This document shows, one piece after another, positions 21,201 through 34,400 of a DNA stretch of 64,000 nt. Source of the stretch: Xenopus tropicalis (taxonomy: Eukaryota; Chordata; Amphibia; Anura; Pipidae); NCBI RefSeq assembly GCF_000004195.4, contig NC_030678.2, forward strand, positions 138,013,047-138,077,046, given 5' to 3'. The number at the start of each line of letters is the position of its first letter. Positions within the stretch are counted from its first letter, which is position 1. The position numbers were made by a program, and so were the translations under genes. The notes under the pieces are model-generated. The model saw only the letters and a program-made list of their open reading frames with translations, had not been told where the DNA came from and made no database searches.

Positions 21201-24200
21201 ACATTTTTCAAGTTTTGCATAGAGATTATTCCCTCTTAGCCTCAACAATACTTCCCGGACATGATTACGATGATCAGACAGGTTAGAAGAAAAAATTAGA
21301 ATGTCATCTAGGTAGACCACTACAAATAATCCTAATAGGTCCCGGAAAATATCATTTACAAACTCCTGAAAAACTGCAGGTGCGTTACAAAGGCCAAATG
21401 GCATAACAAGGTACTCATAGTGGCCGTCCCTGGTATTAAAGGCAGTTTTCCATTCATCCCCCTCTCTGATACGGATGAGATTATAAGCTCCTCTAAGATC
21501 AAGTTTGGTAAAAAATTTTGCATTCCTAACCTGGTCAAATAATTCAGAGATCAGAGGAAGAGGGTAACGATTCTTTACGGTGATCTTGTTCAGACCCCTA
21601 TAATCAATACAAGGGCGTAGACTACCGTCTTTCTTACCTACAAAAAAAAAACCTGCCCCGGCAGGAGAACTAGAGGGTCTAATAAAACCTCTTTGTAAAT
21701 TTTCATTAATATATTCTTTCATTACCTGGGCCTCCGGCAAGGAAAGAGGATAAGTTCGACCACGAGGAGGGGTAGAGCCAGGGATAAGGTCAATTGGGCA
21801 GTCATACTGCCTATGTGGGGGTAATGTTTCTGCAGCTTTTTTGGAAAACACATCAGAATATTCAGAATAAGTTGCAGGTAAACCCTCTAGTGAGGTAGTT
21901 GCTACTACCGAAGGAGTACAGACCCCCCCACAATTAGAACCCCACTGAATAATCTCCCCAGATACCCAATCAATAAGGGGATTATGAGCCCGGAGCCATG
22001 GCAACCCCAAAATGAGAGGCGAAGAAGCGCCTTCAATGAGAAAAAAAGCTATCTCCTCACAATGATGATTGTTAACACACATAGATAATAACATAGACTT
22101 CTTGGAGACTATACCTGACCCTAGGGATCTCTTATCCACTGCTAAAACTCTCAGGGGGGTACTTAGAGGTATTAGAGGAATATGATGTTTAGCTGCAAAA
22201 GCAGCATCCAGGAAATTACCCTCCGCCCCTGAATCCACGAAAGCAGTTAAATTAATAGAGCCCTTAGGCCAGGTCAGTTTGACCGGAATCAAAATCCTAG
22301 AGGCAGATAGGGGAGAGGAAACACCTGCACCCAAATGGAGCTCCCCTTCTCCATTTAGGCTTGGGAGTTTCCCGGCCTCTTAGGACATTGATTTAAGAAA
22401 TGACCTTTCTCCCCACAGTATAAACACAACACTTGGGAACGCCTGCGAACCTTTTCCTCAGGAGATAAGCGGGAAACACCCAATTGCATGGGTTCCTCCA
22501 GAGGTAAAGGTACGGAGGGACCAGGACATTCAAAGTTAGACACAGCTTTAGAAGAGCTGGAAAAATTAGAACGAATTTCTCACCCCTTCTTTCCCTCTGT
22601 CTCCTATCTACCTGGATGGCTAAAGACATGAGGTCATCCAGGTTGGAAGATAGGGGATAGTTGACCAGACTATCCTTGATAGAATCAGACAAGCCTATAC
22701 GAAACTGACTGCGCAAGGCCATGTCATTCCAGCCAGTTTCCACTGCCCACCGACGGAATTCAGTGCAATACACCTCCACATCGCATTTCCCCTGACGAAG
22801 CCTACGAATCGCGGCGTCGGCAGTGGATGCACGATCCGGGTCATCGTAGAGAATCGCCATGGAGTCAAAGAAATTGTCTAAGGAGGAACGGGCTGGGTCA
22901 GCGGTGGGCAATCTGAGGGCCCAAATTTGAGGGTCACCTTGAAGGAGGGTCATTACAAACCTTACTCTTTCCTCATCAGTAGAGAAAGAATGAGGGAAGA
23001 AACTAAGGTATAGCTTACAAGCCTCTTTAAATATAAAAAAATTTAGATCGGTCCCCACAGAATTTATCGGGGAAGGCAATCTTAGGTTCTTGGGGCCTAA
23101 AGGTGTTACCCCACATGGAAGTAGAACCTACCGGAGGAGAAGATACAGGACTGGACTGCTGAGGAGTCTCCAGCTTACGGGTCAGATTGTGGAAACCCTG
23201 CAGAAGATAGTTCTGTTTCTGCTCTTGTTCCTCTAGGCGTTGAAGTAAGGTGGTCAGTAAGGTGTGTCAGTGTGACCGCCTTTGGCTTCGGGAGGAGCCC
23301 TCAGCTACTCAGATGCCACCTGGACTTAAACGAGAGGTGCAGGGCAGGAGTTCTGGCCAGCAATGGGGCACGACAGTATAAAAAGTCTTAAGGCCAACGG
23401 TCACGGTACAGACTGGAGTTAGCAGATACGATGTCAGACAGACCGGGTCGAGGCAGGCTGATAGCGAGGAACGTCAGGCAGGCAAGGGTCACACCGGGTA
23501 ATCAGTCAGAAGGATTAAGCAGAATCAGTAGTGAAAAACAGGCACGGGTCAGGATACAGATATTCAGAATAGTCAAAGCCAGGCAGGGTCAAAACAGGAA
23601 TCAGCAATAAGTAGGAGCTTAAAGCACAGATATAGGCACCAGAAATAAACCTATCACGGGCAAATAAGCATTCCAGAAAACCCCTTTAAATACCCCTTTA
23701 ATTTTTCAAATTTGGCGCCATTGCGCGCTGACGTCACGCGCCAGCGTGCCTGCGCCTTTAAATAGCCGACGTGCGCGGCACGCGCGCATTAGGAAGGAGC
23801 CGGCTAGAGGAGCGGCGCAGCAGGCGTCCCTGCCGATGGTGCGGCGGGCGTCCCCGCCGCACCGAAGGTAATTTTATTACAGGGTCTTAATATAGTGTAC
23901 ATGCAGTACACTTGAGATTGTTTTGAACTGTAAGCCCCTTGGTGCTGGCTGTGTTTTATTTTGTATTTTTTATTCTGTGCACATGGGCGGCTATTTATTA
24001 GCATTTTGGAGTGAGGTGCTGTCCTGAGGACTTTTTACTAGTTACGTTTTTTTTCTTACTAATAATACCTGTGTATTTTGATTTGATTTTGTGTATTTCT
24101 AAGCTTGGATAGCACCCGGGTTTCATGCCTTTTTAAAAAAAGGAGTGGAGCACACCCGTCACCAAAATAACAGCCCTGAGTGCAGGTAATAAAAAAGACA

Positions 24201-27113
24201 TATATAGAGAAAGAGTACCGCACACTCAGGGACTTGGTGCAAAAGAAAAAAAGTTTATTGAAAAAACTCCAAAGTTTTGAGTACAAACAGTACTCTTCTT
24301 CAGGGACAAACCACATATAAAATATATATCTCCAGTCTGCACTCTAATGCAAAAAGTGTATATAGCAGACAGAGCGAGATTATATATTAGTATAAAAAGC
24401 TTTACGTCAGATAAGAGGGAAGCAATACAATACTTGTATTTTACTTTGCTTTTTTATTCAGTCAGCTGTGACTGAATTATTTCACAAATTGCTACTAAAC
24501 CTTTATTGATCCTTATATCTATATGTCTGCAGTATCAGTTAACATATGAGACAAAGATTCATATGAATGCTTTTTAAAAACTTTTTGGTTTAAATGTTTT
24601 AACACACGCCTGTTGTACAGTTCCATTGGCAGCATAATTCTGTAATCACAGCATTTGGATATTAGGTGCCCTGACATATTTGCACTTTACTACCCCTACA
24701 GCTCTTTCGCTTCCTCAGGGGGCTCTGTGATTGGACAGCTGTTTGGGTGCGAAGTAGAAAACTGCAGCATGTGCCGCTGTGGCAAAGAAACTGTGCGTGT
24801 CTCTACAACCCTGCTCTTTACTCTATCCTACCCAGAGACAAACAGTAATGGTATGTAAAACTTATTTGTGGCTTGAAATGAGAATCCACAGATGCTACCG
24901 ACATTCTGCTGTGTAACCTTTACATTATACATGGAGGGCTGTTGGCTAAAAGTGGAAAACTCACACAGATAATAAAGTTGCATACTAATTAATGAGTTCA
25001 TTTTATATCACTGCACAGTGCAACCCCCTTTTCCCCCCTGAAAATATAGTCAATATAGTGCAATGTGCTATAAGGGAAATATATGGGAGCGGTTGCACTT
25101 TAGTAAAATGCCCCATGACTGTTCACATTATTTATTACTGAGGACTGAGGCAGGCCATTGGACACCAATTACGTTTCTTTCAGTTTTGCTGAAGAAAATA
25201 TTTGTTTCTAATCATAAATAATGGAGAATGTAATAAATGGTTTATAATATGTTCCATCCAGGTCTAGTCATCAATAGCAACCATTTAGCAGGTTGCTTCA
25301 CAGGCCTTCAGCATGGCTCTGATTGGCTGCTATGAGTTACTAGGTCTGCAGCATACTCTACTCTTGTAATGGCTTTGCCTCCTCTGGTAACTTTAAGAGA
25401 CCTACTTCTGTTTTTAAAACAGAAATTCAGATATTTTAGTGCAGAGAGTGCAATTCCATTGCAAGTAGCAATGTGCCCACCCCCCAAACCAGTCCTAAGC
25501 AAAAGGGGGGGGGGGGGGGGGTTGGGGCATCACGGTTGCTGCCTCAGGTGGTAGCAATACCCAAATCACCCCTGCAGCCATTTTAAGTTTTGTTCAAAGG
25601 CCTTTTTTAATACTGCCTATTTTTATCCCCCCAAATAAACCATTCAATTTCAATATCTTTCACATTTCATTTTTTTTTTTTTTAGATAAAGCCCCACAGG
25701 ACTTTGAGTTTGTAGAGGTGCTAAGGAGAAGTATCTGTCTGGAGCAGAGCACGCAGGCTTGGTGTGAGAACTGTGAGAAGTACCAGCCCACAGTATGTTC
25801 AGGAAGTACCTTAAATTTTTATGTACAACATTTTTTCTTCATTATAAGCATGTATGAGACATGATTCCACTAGTAAAGTTAGTGGGCCACAAGCAGAATA
25901 TTGTGAAGCATATCGTTTGGTGGCAGAAATTTAATTGGTTGGTAACTTTATGTTGTACTGTTGAGTGGCACTAACCAGCTCTTCGATAAAAATAGGAAAA
26001 TATATCAAATATGGACTGTGCAGTTTGATAATCCACACTCACCAGCACACCCTGGCCTTTCCACTCTGCACAGTATTTAGAGAGACTTTGGCACTCTCCA
26101 CCACGATCCAAATAACATAAAAATACCGGCACAGGACTTGTTTAAGCGGGATAAACCCTGCTGATTTTTAATAGTAGCTAAATAAGTTTATCCCGCTTAA
26201 ATAAGTCCTGTTGTGCCGGTATTACTGTGCAGTTTGATACCTTTGAAGACCAGTAAAACAGAATATGAACATCAAAAAAAAAATTGTCTAGTGAAAGAAA
26301 ATGTTATCCTGAACATTTATTGAAAAGGTGAGGTAAATTTTTTGGGAAAATGTAATTTGTATTGAAAGCAACGTCTGTCTCTCCCTTGGTTCCAACTATT
26401 TACTTAATGTAAATTCCTCTGCCCCAAATGAACTGACTGACTTAGCATATTAATTATTAATTTTAGCTGTTTATATGAACTGCTTATTATAGAGTAACAT
26501 CAGCTGTTTATATTGGGACCTATTTAATGAATGATATGAGCATCTCCTAAATATCTGAATAACAGATGCAAGGAATTGTGGCAATTAAAATCTTTGCTTG
26601 CAGAGAGCTGATTTGTCCTACATTGTACTAGGAGTCCAAAAGGGACACACCAATACTGATTTCAGTTGCAGTTTATAGGTATAAGATCTATTATTTAAAA
26701 ATTTTGGGACCTTGGGTTTTCTAGGTAAGGGATCTTTCTGTAATTTGGATCACCATACCTGTTAAAAACATTTAACATGCATCTTACTTACCATCAAGTA
26801 CAAGGCATGGTTTTATTATTATCGAAAAATCATTTCTAAAAGTGAGAATTATTTTACTTTAAATAGAATGACATTCCTGCAATTTGAAGCTTTCTGGATA
26901 TCTGGTTTCCTATATCTGTACAGATAACTTTACAACGAGCGCCAACTCTGTTGTTATTCACTTATTAACTTTACAACAACAACAACAAAACATTTGTAAA
27001 GCGCTTTTCTCCCGTGGGACCCAAAGCGCATTTACTGAAAGTAAATATAATTCTAAGCAACTTTCATTCAGAACAGCACCTCACTCCAGTCACGCTACCT
27101 TGTGCACGGAAAT

Positions 27114-27153
<40 letters not shown>

Positions 27154-30100
27154 TCACAGCCAGCACCAAGGGTCTTGTAGTTCAACAACTTTGTGTAATT
27201 GCGTGTACAACTGACGTGATATATATAATTTTATTTATTTTTCATTAACATGTTTAATTGATTTATTTGAAATGTATTTGATTTTACATTGTAAAGCCAA
27301 TATTTGTCTCTTTACATTCTCTGCGCTCGTGGCTCTGACCCCTGAAACAGCTTCCTTCTGCTACATTCTTTTAGATCCTGAGAACAGAAAAGAAAAGGAA
27401 TTGCTTTCAACAGCAATTACAAATAACCTTTACAACTAAGATATTTCATGTATATTAGAAAGCTGCTCCAAATTGGATTCTAAAAGCAAGCATATATTCT
27501 GTTATGGACATGGCAGTTGGCCACAGAGTAATATTTGTTACAACGCTGAACAAACTCAATTTTTATATATTAGGGTATGTATTAAGGGATCCTTAATTTC
27601 TGTGCTCAGCCAAACATTGAACCCACCAGAAAAAAATTAAAGTACCAAACTGCTCAAGTACCAAACTGAATTTAAACCCTACATTGCAGTAAAAACTGAT
27701 CACTAAACTGTTCCAGTTTGACATATATACTGTACATTTATACAATGCTCAGCAGGAACTTCTTTCCTTACTAAGCATTCCTTCCAACCTTTCCACAGAG
27801 CAAAAGTTACAATGGATACATTAATTGCTGCCATTTCCTTGATGCTGCTGAGAAATGTAGCAACTAATGTATCATTTTAACTGTTTAAAAAGTTGGCAGC
27901 CTGTCTCACAGAGTTTAAAGAATGATGAAACTGAAACTAATACATTTAAGACATTTCTTAAAAGTATACACATTAGAAAATAGTGATACAAAAAAGTAAT
28001 CAAATGTGTGGTGTCCTATTTGAAAATGTTTTTATAGAATTGAACTGCTCATTAATTTGTTTTATGACACAGGTTCAGACCCGGAATATACGCTGCTTAC
28101 CAGATGTGCTTGTCATAAACTGTGAGGTGAACAGCACTAAGGAGGCAGATTTTTGGCGCGCTCAGGCAGAGGTACAGATATAAATAACTTTACTCCTATA
28201 ACAGGCACATTTTTATATTAAACAAACAAGTATATCCAGCAGGATTTTTTATTACTAGCTGTATAAATACAGCCTTGGGGAGAGTCTATATAAAGGCAAC
28301 AGACATCACTGTATTGATTGGGGGGCTCGGGTCTGTGTACACGTAGTAAATGACCTTTAAAATCTTTCAGCAAATGCAGAACAATATTTAATTTGTTTAA
28401 GATACAGGATTCAAGTTGTTTATTGTATACCCTTATCGCAGGGGCCCTTAAACTTTTTTTTATCCGTGAGCCATATTCAAATGTCAAACAAGCTGGAGAC
28501 CAACACAAGCATGCAAAAGGTTTCTAAGGGTGCAAAATATGGGCTGTGATTGGCTATTTGTAGCTCCTGTGTGGGTTTCCAACCAGGAATTTTAAAAAAG
28601 GCACCGGCTTTGGGCCATTGGGAGCAACATTCAATGGGTTGGTGAGCAACATGTTGCTTGGAAGCCACTGGTTGGTTATTACTACATTAGGGGTAGGTGA
28701 CCACTTCATCTGTTGTCCTTATTTTTTTCTTACTAGCATGCATTTAAAAAAGCTCTTCGAAAAGCTGATCTGAATTTCCCCAGTGCTAACACTAATGAGA
28801 AAAACATTGGAGACTGGTAAGTACAGCTGCCCAGCTGCCAAAGTCAGTTATATTAATTTTTATTTGCACCTTTTTAAAGGAACAGTAACACCAAAAAATT
28901 CAAATGTATAAAAGAAATTCCAATATAATTTTTCTGCTGCCCTGCATTGGTACAACTGGTGTGTTTGCCTCAGAAACACTACTGTGGTTTATATAAAGAA
29001 TGCAGCTGTGTAGCCATGGGGGCAGCCATTCAAAGGAGAAAAGGCACAGGCACTTAGCAGATAACAGATAAAACACTATTGTATTCTACAGAGCTTATCC
29101 GTTATCTGCTCTGTAACCTGTGCCTTTTCTCCTTTTTTCCAGCTTGAATGGCTGCCCCCATGGCTACACAGCAGCTTATTTATATAAACTATAGTAGAGT
29201 TACTGTAGCAAACACACAACTTTTACCAGTGCAGGGCAACAGTACATTATATTTCTTTTACTTTAAAACTCTTTCATTTTTTGGTGTTACTGTTCCTTTA
29301 AGGTGCATTTTTCTCATTTTCTGTGGGTATGTGCATGCATTCATCTCACATACAGGGTGAAAGTAATAATAGGTATTGAAGTAATGGCAGAACCAGGATG
29401 ACTGATGTGCTGCTTGGACTATTTTGAGGAGATTAGGCAGCTAATCTTCCTGTGCACCATGAGCCTTAGCTAAAGCATAGATTCTTAACCTATGTGTTTG
29501 GAGATCATACTGGTTCCCATAGTGTTTTTAGTACATCGTCCATTATTCCTTTTTAATGCGGTGACGTTTCTTGCTACAAAAGTAAATTAATTAAGGCTTA
29601 TCATTTTGGTAAACAAATTAAGATTTTGGATCTGATTACTAAGAAAAGAAGGAGTTTTTCCAGCTTGGTGACACTGGCTAGGATCTTGAGTGCTTATCTA
29701 TAACTTATGTGCTAGGAAATATTTGCAGCGTTACCCCAAAAAGTGACTATAATGGTTGTAGAAAAAAAACAAAGAAGTTTCCAAAACAGAGAGCGTTTAC
29801 TAGATTTCATATTGTCTGTAACTAAATATGTGTTTTGATGATAGTAAGGCATTTTACTGCTTTAAAATATATTATTAAAAGGATAAACTTTATATATCTG
29901 TGCTTATAAGAATATAGATAATAGGACAGTACTCACAAAGTACAGAACAGATTTAAATGTTACAATTATTTTTGCTTGCCAGGGATGATCTCAATAATAC
30001 AGGAGTGCCACCACCAACCTTTATCCCTTCAGTAGAAGAGCTTCGCAATGTCTGGGTGCCTTGTTCTCTCAAAATGAAGCTTTCCAAGACCAAAGGGTTG

Positions 30101-30978
30101 GAGGTTCTGAACTGCATGGAGAATGAGGAGGTGAGCAGCACTGTTTACATTGCATTTATAGGGTTAAGCCTAAGGCAATCGATTTTTGCAACAGCTTTAC
30201 CTAACATAACAAGGACCAATCAAAAGTACATCTTTAGCACATCCTTTTACATGCCAAGCCTTTCTGCTATTGTGGCAGAGGATTTTGTCATCAAAAATAG
30301 TTTTAAATTTTATTTCATTTCGGGAACATTGTTATACATAGTATGTGACAGTTTCACCAGCTAGTTCAAACTGGCATGTGTGTTTCGGAAATGAGCTGGA
30401 AAGTGGTATGCAGTGGGGTTTTTTTTGTAAAAAAAATTATGTCCATGTTTGTGCTGCATTGCTGATATGCTTGCTTGTGTTAATAGTAAATATAAATACA
30501 GTAGCAGTCATCTTTTCACATATAATTTACAAAAACAGTAATAAGTTTTATCACTGATAAAATCCATGTACTTTTTTTTTTATTATGGAAAGCATTAGGA
30601 AAATTGGAAATAGACGTTACACAGCCAAACGCAGCAGGCAACAGGCCTCATGGGCTTCAGTTGGTAAAGGGGCAGGGGTCTTTTCCACTTCCAAAAAAAG
30701 TTAAAAACCAGTAGGGCTTTTAGTACCTTGTAATCCACAGCTAGGGTAGCTGCTCAGACAGTGCCAACTAGAGACTGATTTTAGTGGTGTATAACTGACT
30801 CCTGAATACACGGGACCTGATTTATAATATTAGTGGCACAAGCTGAATTGGTATTTTTATGTCATGTATTGAAATTTTAATCTTAAACTATTTTTTAGAT
30901 ATTGACATATTTAGTTGCCATTATTCACAGGTTTACTTCTTACATAATATTCCTAGAAATATTTAGTGTAAAATATAT

Positions 30979-31021
<43 letters not shown>

Positions 31022-31357
31022 CAAAATAGATGCCGCACTCACAGGACTTAGTGGAAATAAAGAAATGTTTATTTGATGGAAAACACGTCAAACTAACGTT
31101 TCGGCCGCATCCACAGCCTTTCTCAAAGTGCACAAACAAATTACAAACCCACTCTTAAACCCTATTTGGCGCCAATCTAGAGTTCATAGGGTGCGGCCGA
31201 AACGTTAGTTTGACGTGTTTTCCATCAAATAAACATTTCTTTATTTCCACTAAGTCCTGTGAGTGCGGCATCTATTTTGGACTATACTATTTATACTATA
31301 CTGCACCCAGGCATATTTCGACATTGATAAACGTGAGTGCCTACTTGCATGCATTTT

Positions 31358-31415
<58 letters not shown>

Positions 31416-34400
31416 GCATATGCATGCTTAGTCTTATCAGTGGAAGCAGCCACATTTGCTCTGACAAGATATCTCATACATATACTAATGTAAAATGCCA
31501 CCTAGTGGCTAATTTTATATCTAAATAGTGGGAAGCTTGTTTGGCTTGTACCAAGCAACAAGGCAGCAATTAACAAACATTGGAGCACCCTTGTTTAACT
31601 CAGGAAAAAAGTCTTACCATAGTTACTGTTTTGTAAATACTTATATATCTTGATTTAAAAATGCCCTCATTGCTTCTTTGTTTTCTTCGTTCTACAGCTG
31701 CTACAGTCAGATGACGACAAAGATGAGTCCACAAATGTGTATGATCTCATGGCCACTGTAGTTCATATCTTGGACCCACGTACTGGTGGCAGCTTGGTGG
31801 CTCATATAAAAGTGGGTGAGACATACCATCAGAGGAAAGAGGTAAGGCAAAGAAAAAAAAAAAACTGTTTATCTGTAGCATAGGAGACACCCAATGTGTA
31901 ACCTGCACCCCATGCCCTGAGGTCACTTCTGATTTAACACATTATTGTACAAATCACATTATGCTTCTTTAATCTCTTGGAATAAAATAAGTTTCACATT
32001 ATTGCCATTGCATTGCACAGTGTCTCCCATCCAAGTACCATAAACTGAACAGGGATTGACGTTTAGTTAATTGCAGCAGAATGTGTCCAGTCATCCCTGG
32101 AATAACATATAGCATATAACATATGTAGTAACCTGCCTGTATGGGTCTTGGGTTTTCCTCATTTGAGTTTGTTTCTCTTTAGGGAGTCACACACCAGCAA
32201 TGGTACCTTTTCAATGATTTTCTTATAGAGCCTGTGGATAAGGTAAGATAGCGAGAAACCATGTGGAGTATTCCATGTAACACAATCACAAAGCTTGATC
32301 TGTACATGATTTATAGGCACTGTATTAGCAGATCATTATTAAGTATGTCCTGAAGCAGGAAACCTTTTAAATATTGATAGTTACTCTATCAATACTTGGC
32401 AATACTTGTAGCAGTGATCTCGGTAATCTAGAATGTGTTTTTGGGTAGATGGGCTATTTGCTGCACTGGCCATTGCCATCATTGGGAAGAGATATATATT
32501 GTTTTTTATGTGTTTTTGTCATATGTTTTACTCACATTTTCTCTGATATATTTATCCAGTTTAAATGTTAGTAAGGGATCCAACTCAAAGCAGTGCCATT
32601 CATCTAGCTGCTAACTGGCTCTTGCTTTTTGTCATGAGCACTTTAATGCTGCATGACGGTGAAGGTTGTTATTTATGAATGCAGCCATGCAATCATTTTT
32701 CCAGTGCAAATCACCATTATAGGAGCTAGCTTATGCAAATGATACATCTTGCTGTGTCTCATCCATGTGTGCCCAAGGGGTAGGCATTGTTATGCCGATT
32801 CATTGCATTAATGTGCAGTTCAGATAACAATGTAATGCATGCAGTAATCACTTTCATGACTATGCTGTACATGTTCTTCCTCTTATTTGCTGTAGCTTGT
32901 TATGGTAAATGTTGCACAGATGCTGCTAACCATTTGCAGAGTCTGTATGTCATTCAGGTAGCGGGAGGCCAAACATCAACATTGACATTTGGGTGCTCAT
33001 TTGCATGCCATAATCCTTTGTATCGCCTAGTGTGCAATATTGCCACAATTGGGTATTCCTACTGAAATCCTTCCTGTGCACACTTCTCGCTGCATTTTAA
33101 ATGGAAGCAGCTAGGATTTTTAAATCTAATCATCACTCTCTTTTCCTCTTAAGTGTGAGGCTGTGCAGTTTGACATGACATGGAAAGTCCCCGCAATTCT
33201 ATTTTACACGAAAAGAAACCTGTATTCAAAGTACAATTTAACAAGTAAGATGCCTTAAAGGAATATTATTCTGAAAACCTAATTTACTTTAAAACATATA
33301 TATTTTTCTGTCTTTTTATTGGTAAAACAAATGTACATCCATTGATATAGCATGCGGTACTTAGTAGTTTTCAGTCTTATTATATAGTGTTTGGTGCCTA
33401 ATTTCATATATTGCCAGCACATAGCACTGTTACCATTTTTTTTTTAAACTGACAATGTTTATTGGTTTTATTATTAATTTTACATTTGGCAGACTGCTTA
33501 GCGCAGTTTTCTGCTTCAGCAAAACAGTTGGTAAATGAAATTATAAATGGAAAAATAGAAATAAGAAAAAAGGGTAAAAAAAAGAGGTAAGGAACAATAA
33601 CAAGTAAAAAAACAAAAAAAACATAATTGTAGTGGCTGGAACATAGGTTTTGGTAGAATGGGAGTGTTTACTCCTTGTAAGTTCTGTGGGTTTTGGTGTT
33701 TAAAAGGATTTTCAATAGTTCTAGCATGTATAGCCATGAATAGTTGAGTATCCTTTTCATGGGCTAGTCAAGGTAGCCAGATTTTATCATAGGCTTCTAT
33801 GTCATTTTTCAAAATATATGAGAGTTTTTCATTAGAAGCTATGCTGATTATTTTTTTCCAATTGCTGGCAAAGATTAACCTTGCAGCCAATTATATATGT
33901 TGGCTCAACCTGTGAGCCGAATTTGTATACTTTTGGGGTTTCTTTCCTAATAGTAGAGTTAAGGGGTCTTTGGGGAATTTTGTATGGAAAATCCTTGATA
34001 AAAGGTGAGTAACTAAGTTCCAAACTTCTGAAACACTGTTACCATTTTTAGCCATAGAGGTACCTATTATGAACTGTAGGGAGAGTAAACCGAATATAAG
34101 CTGTACTTATAGGTGCTATGTTTAGAACTAGGTTCTCTATGGCCTACTGTACAGATATCTGTTTTTTAACTTGTGCTGTGCTGTTTGATTGCAGTTAAAA
34201 ACCCAATAGAAGCCAGTGTTTTGTTAGCTGAAGCTTCTTTGGCAAGGAAACAGCGAAAATGCCATGCCACCTTCATTCCATTGCAACTGAATGAAATGCC
34301 ACAGTCAGGAGAGCTCGTGGGACTTGATGCAGAGTTTGTTACTCTCAATCAGGTAATTTGAGTATATTGTGAGCAACGTCAGCGCTTCTTCTGGAAAGAG

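Larger units (their letters stand above)
18455..23881 (-). mobile_element. Ty3/gypsy chromovirus-type LTR retrotransposon, defective
   Basis: It is read on the - strand, antisense to pan2, and fills most of intron 12. LTRs at 23271-23881 (5') and 18455-19068 (3') flank gag, protease, reverse transcriptase, RNase H, integrase and a C-terminal chromodomain, in Ty3/gypsy order. The target duplication GGGTC is at 18450-18454 and 23882-23886. No env is seen. The coding frame is broken by several frameshifts and stops, so this copy is non-autonomous. The LTRs differ by few substitutions (about 1 per 100 by eye) plus indels, so insertion looks recent. It resembles the sushi-ichi group of vertebrate chromoviruses by domain content. 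Confidence 0.93.
18426..23962. mobile_element. Tiny MITE split by the LTR retrotransposon
   Basis: 18426-18452 and 23936-23962 are a perfect 27-bp inverted pair (AAAATAAAACACAGCC... and its complement). Removing the retrotransposon and one GGGTC leaves an element of about 105 bp. A related end (CACAGCCAGCACCAAGGGTC) at 27149-27170 shows what the uninterrupted sequence looked like. Confidence 0.75.

Noticed and set aside
18455..23881. Endogenous retrovirus with env
   Set aside because: No env-like ORF or space for one lies between the chromodomain and the 3' LTR; domain content is that of a Ty3/gypsy chromovirus.
33480..34030. Possible unannotated repeat or exon in pan2 intron 20
   Set aside because: AT-rich, A/T homopolymer runs, no second copy in the window and no open frame with splice sites.
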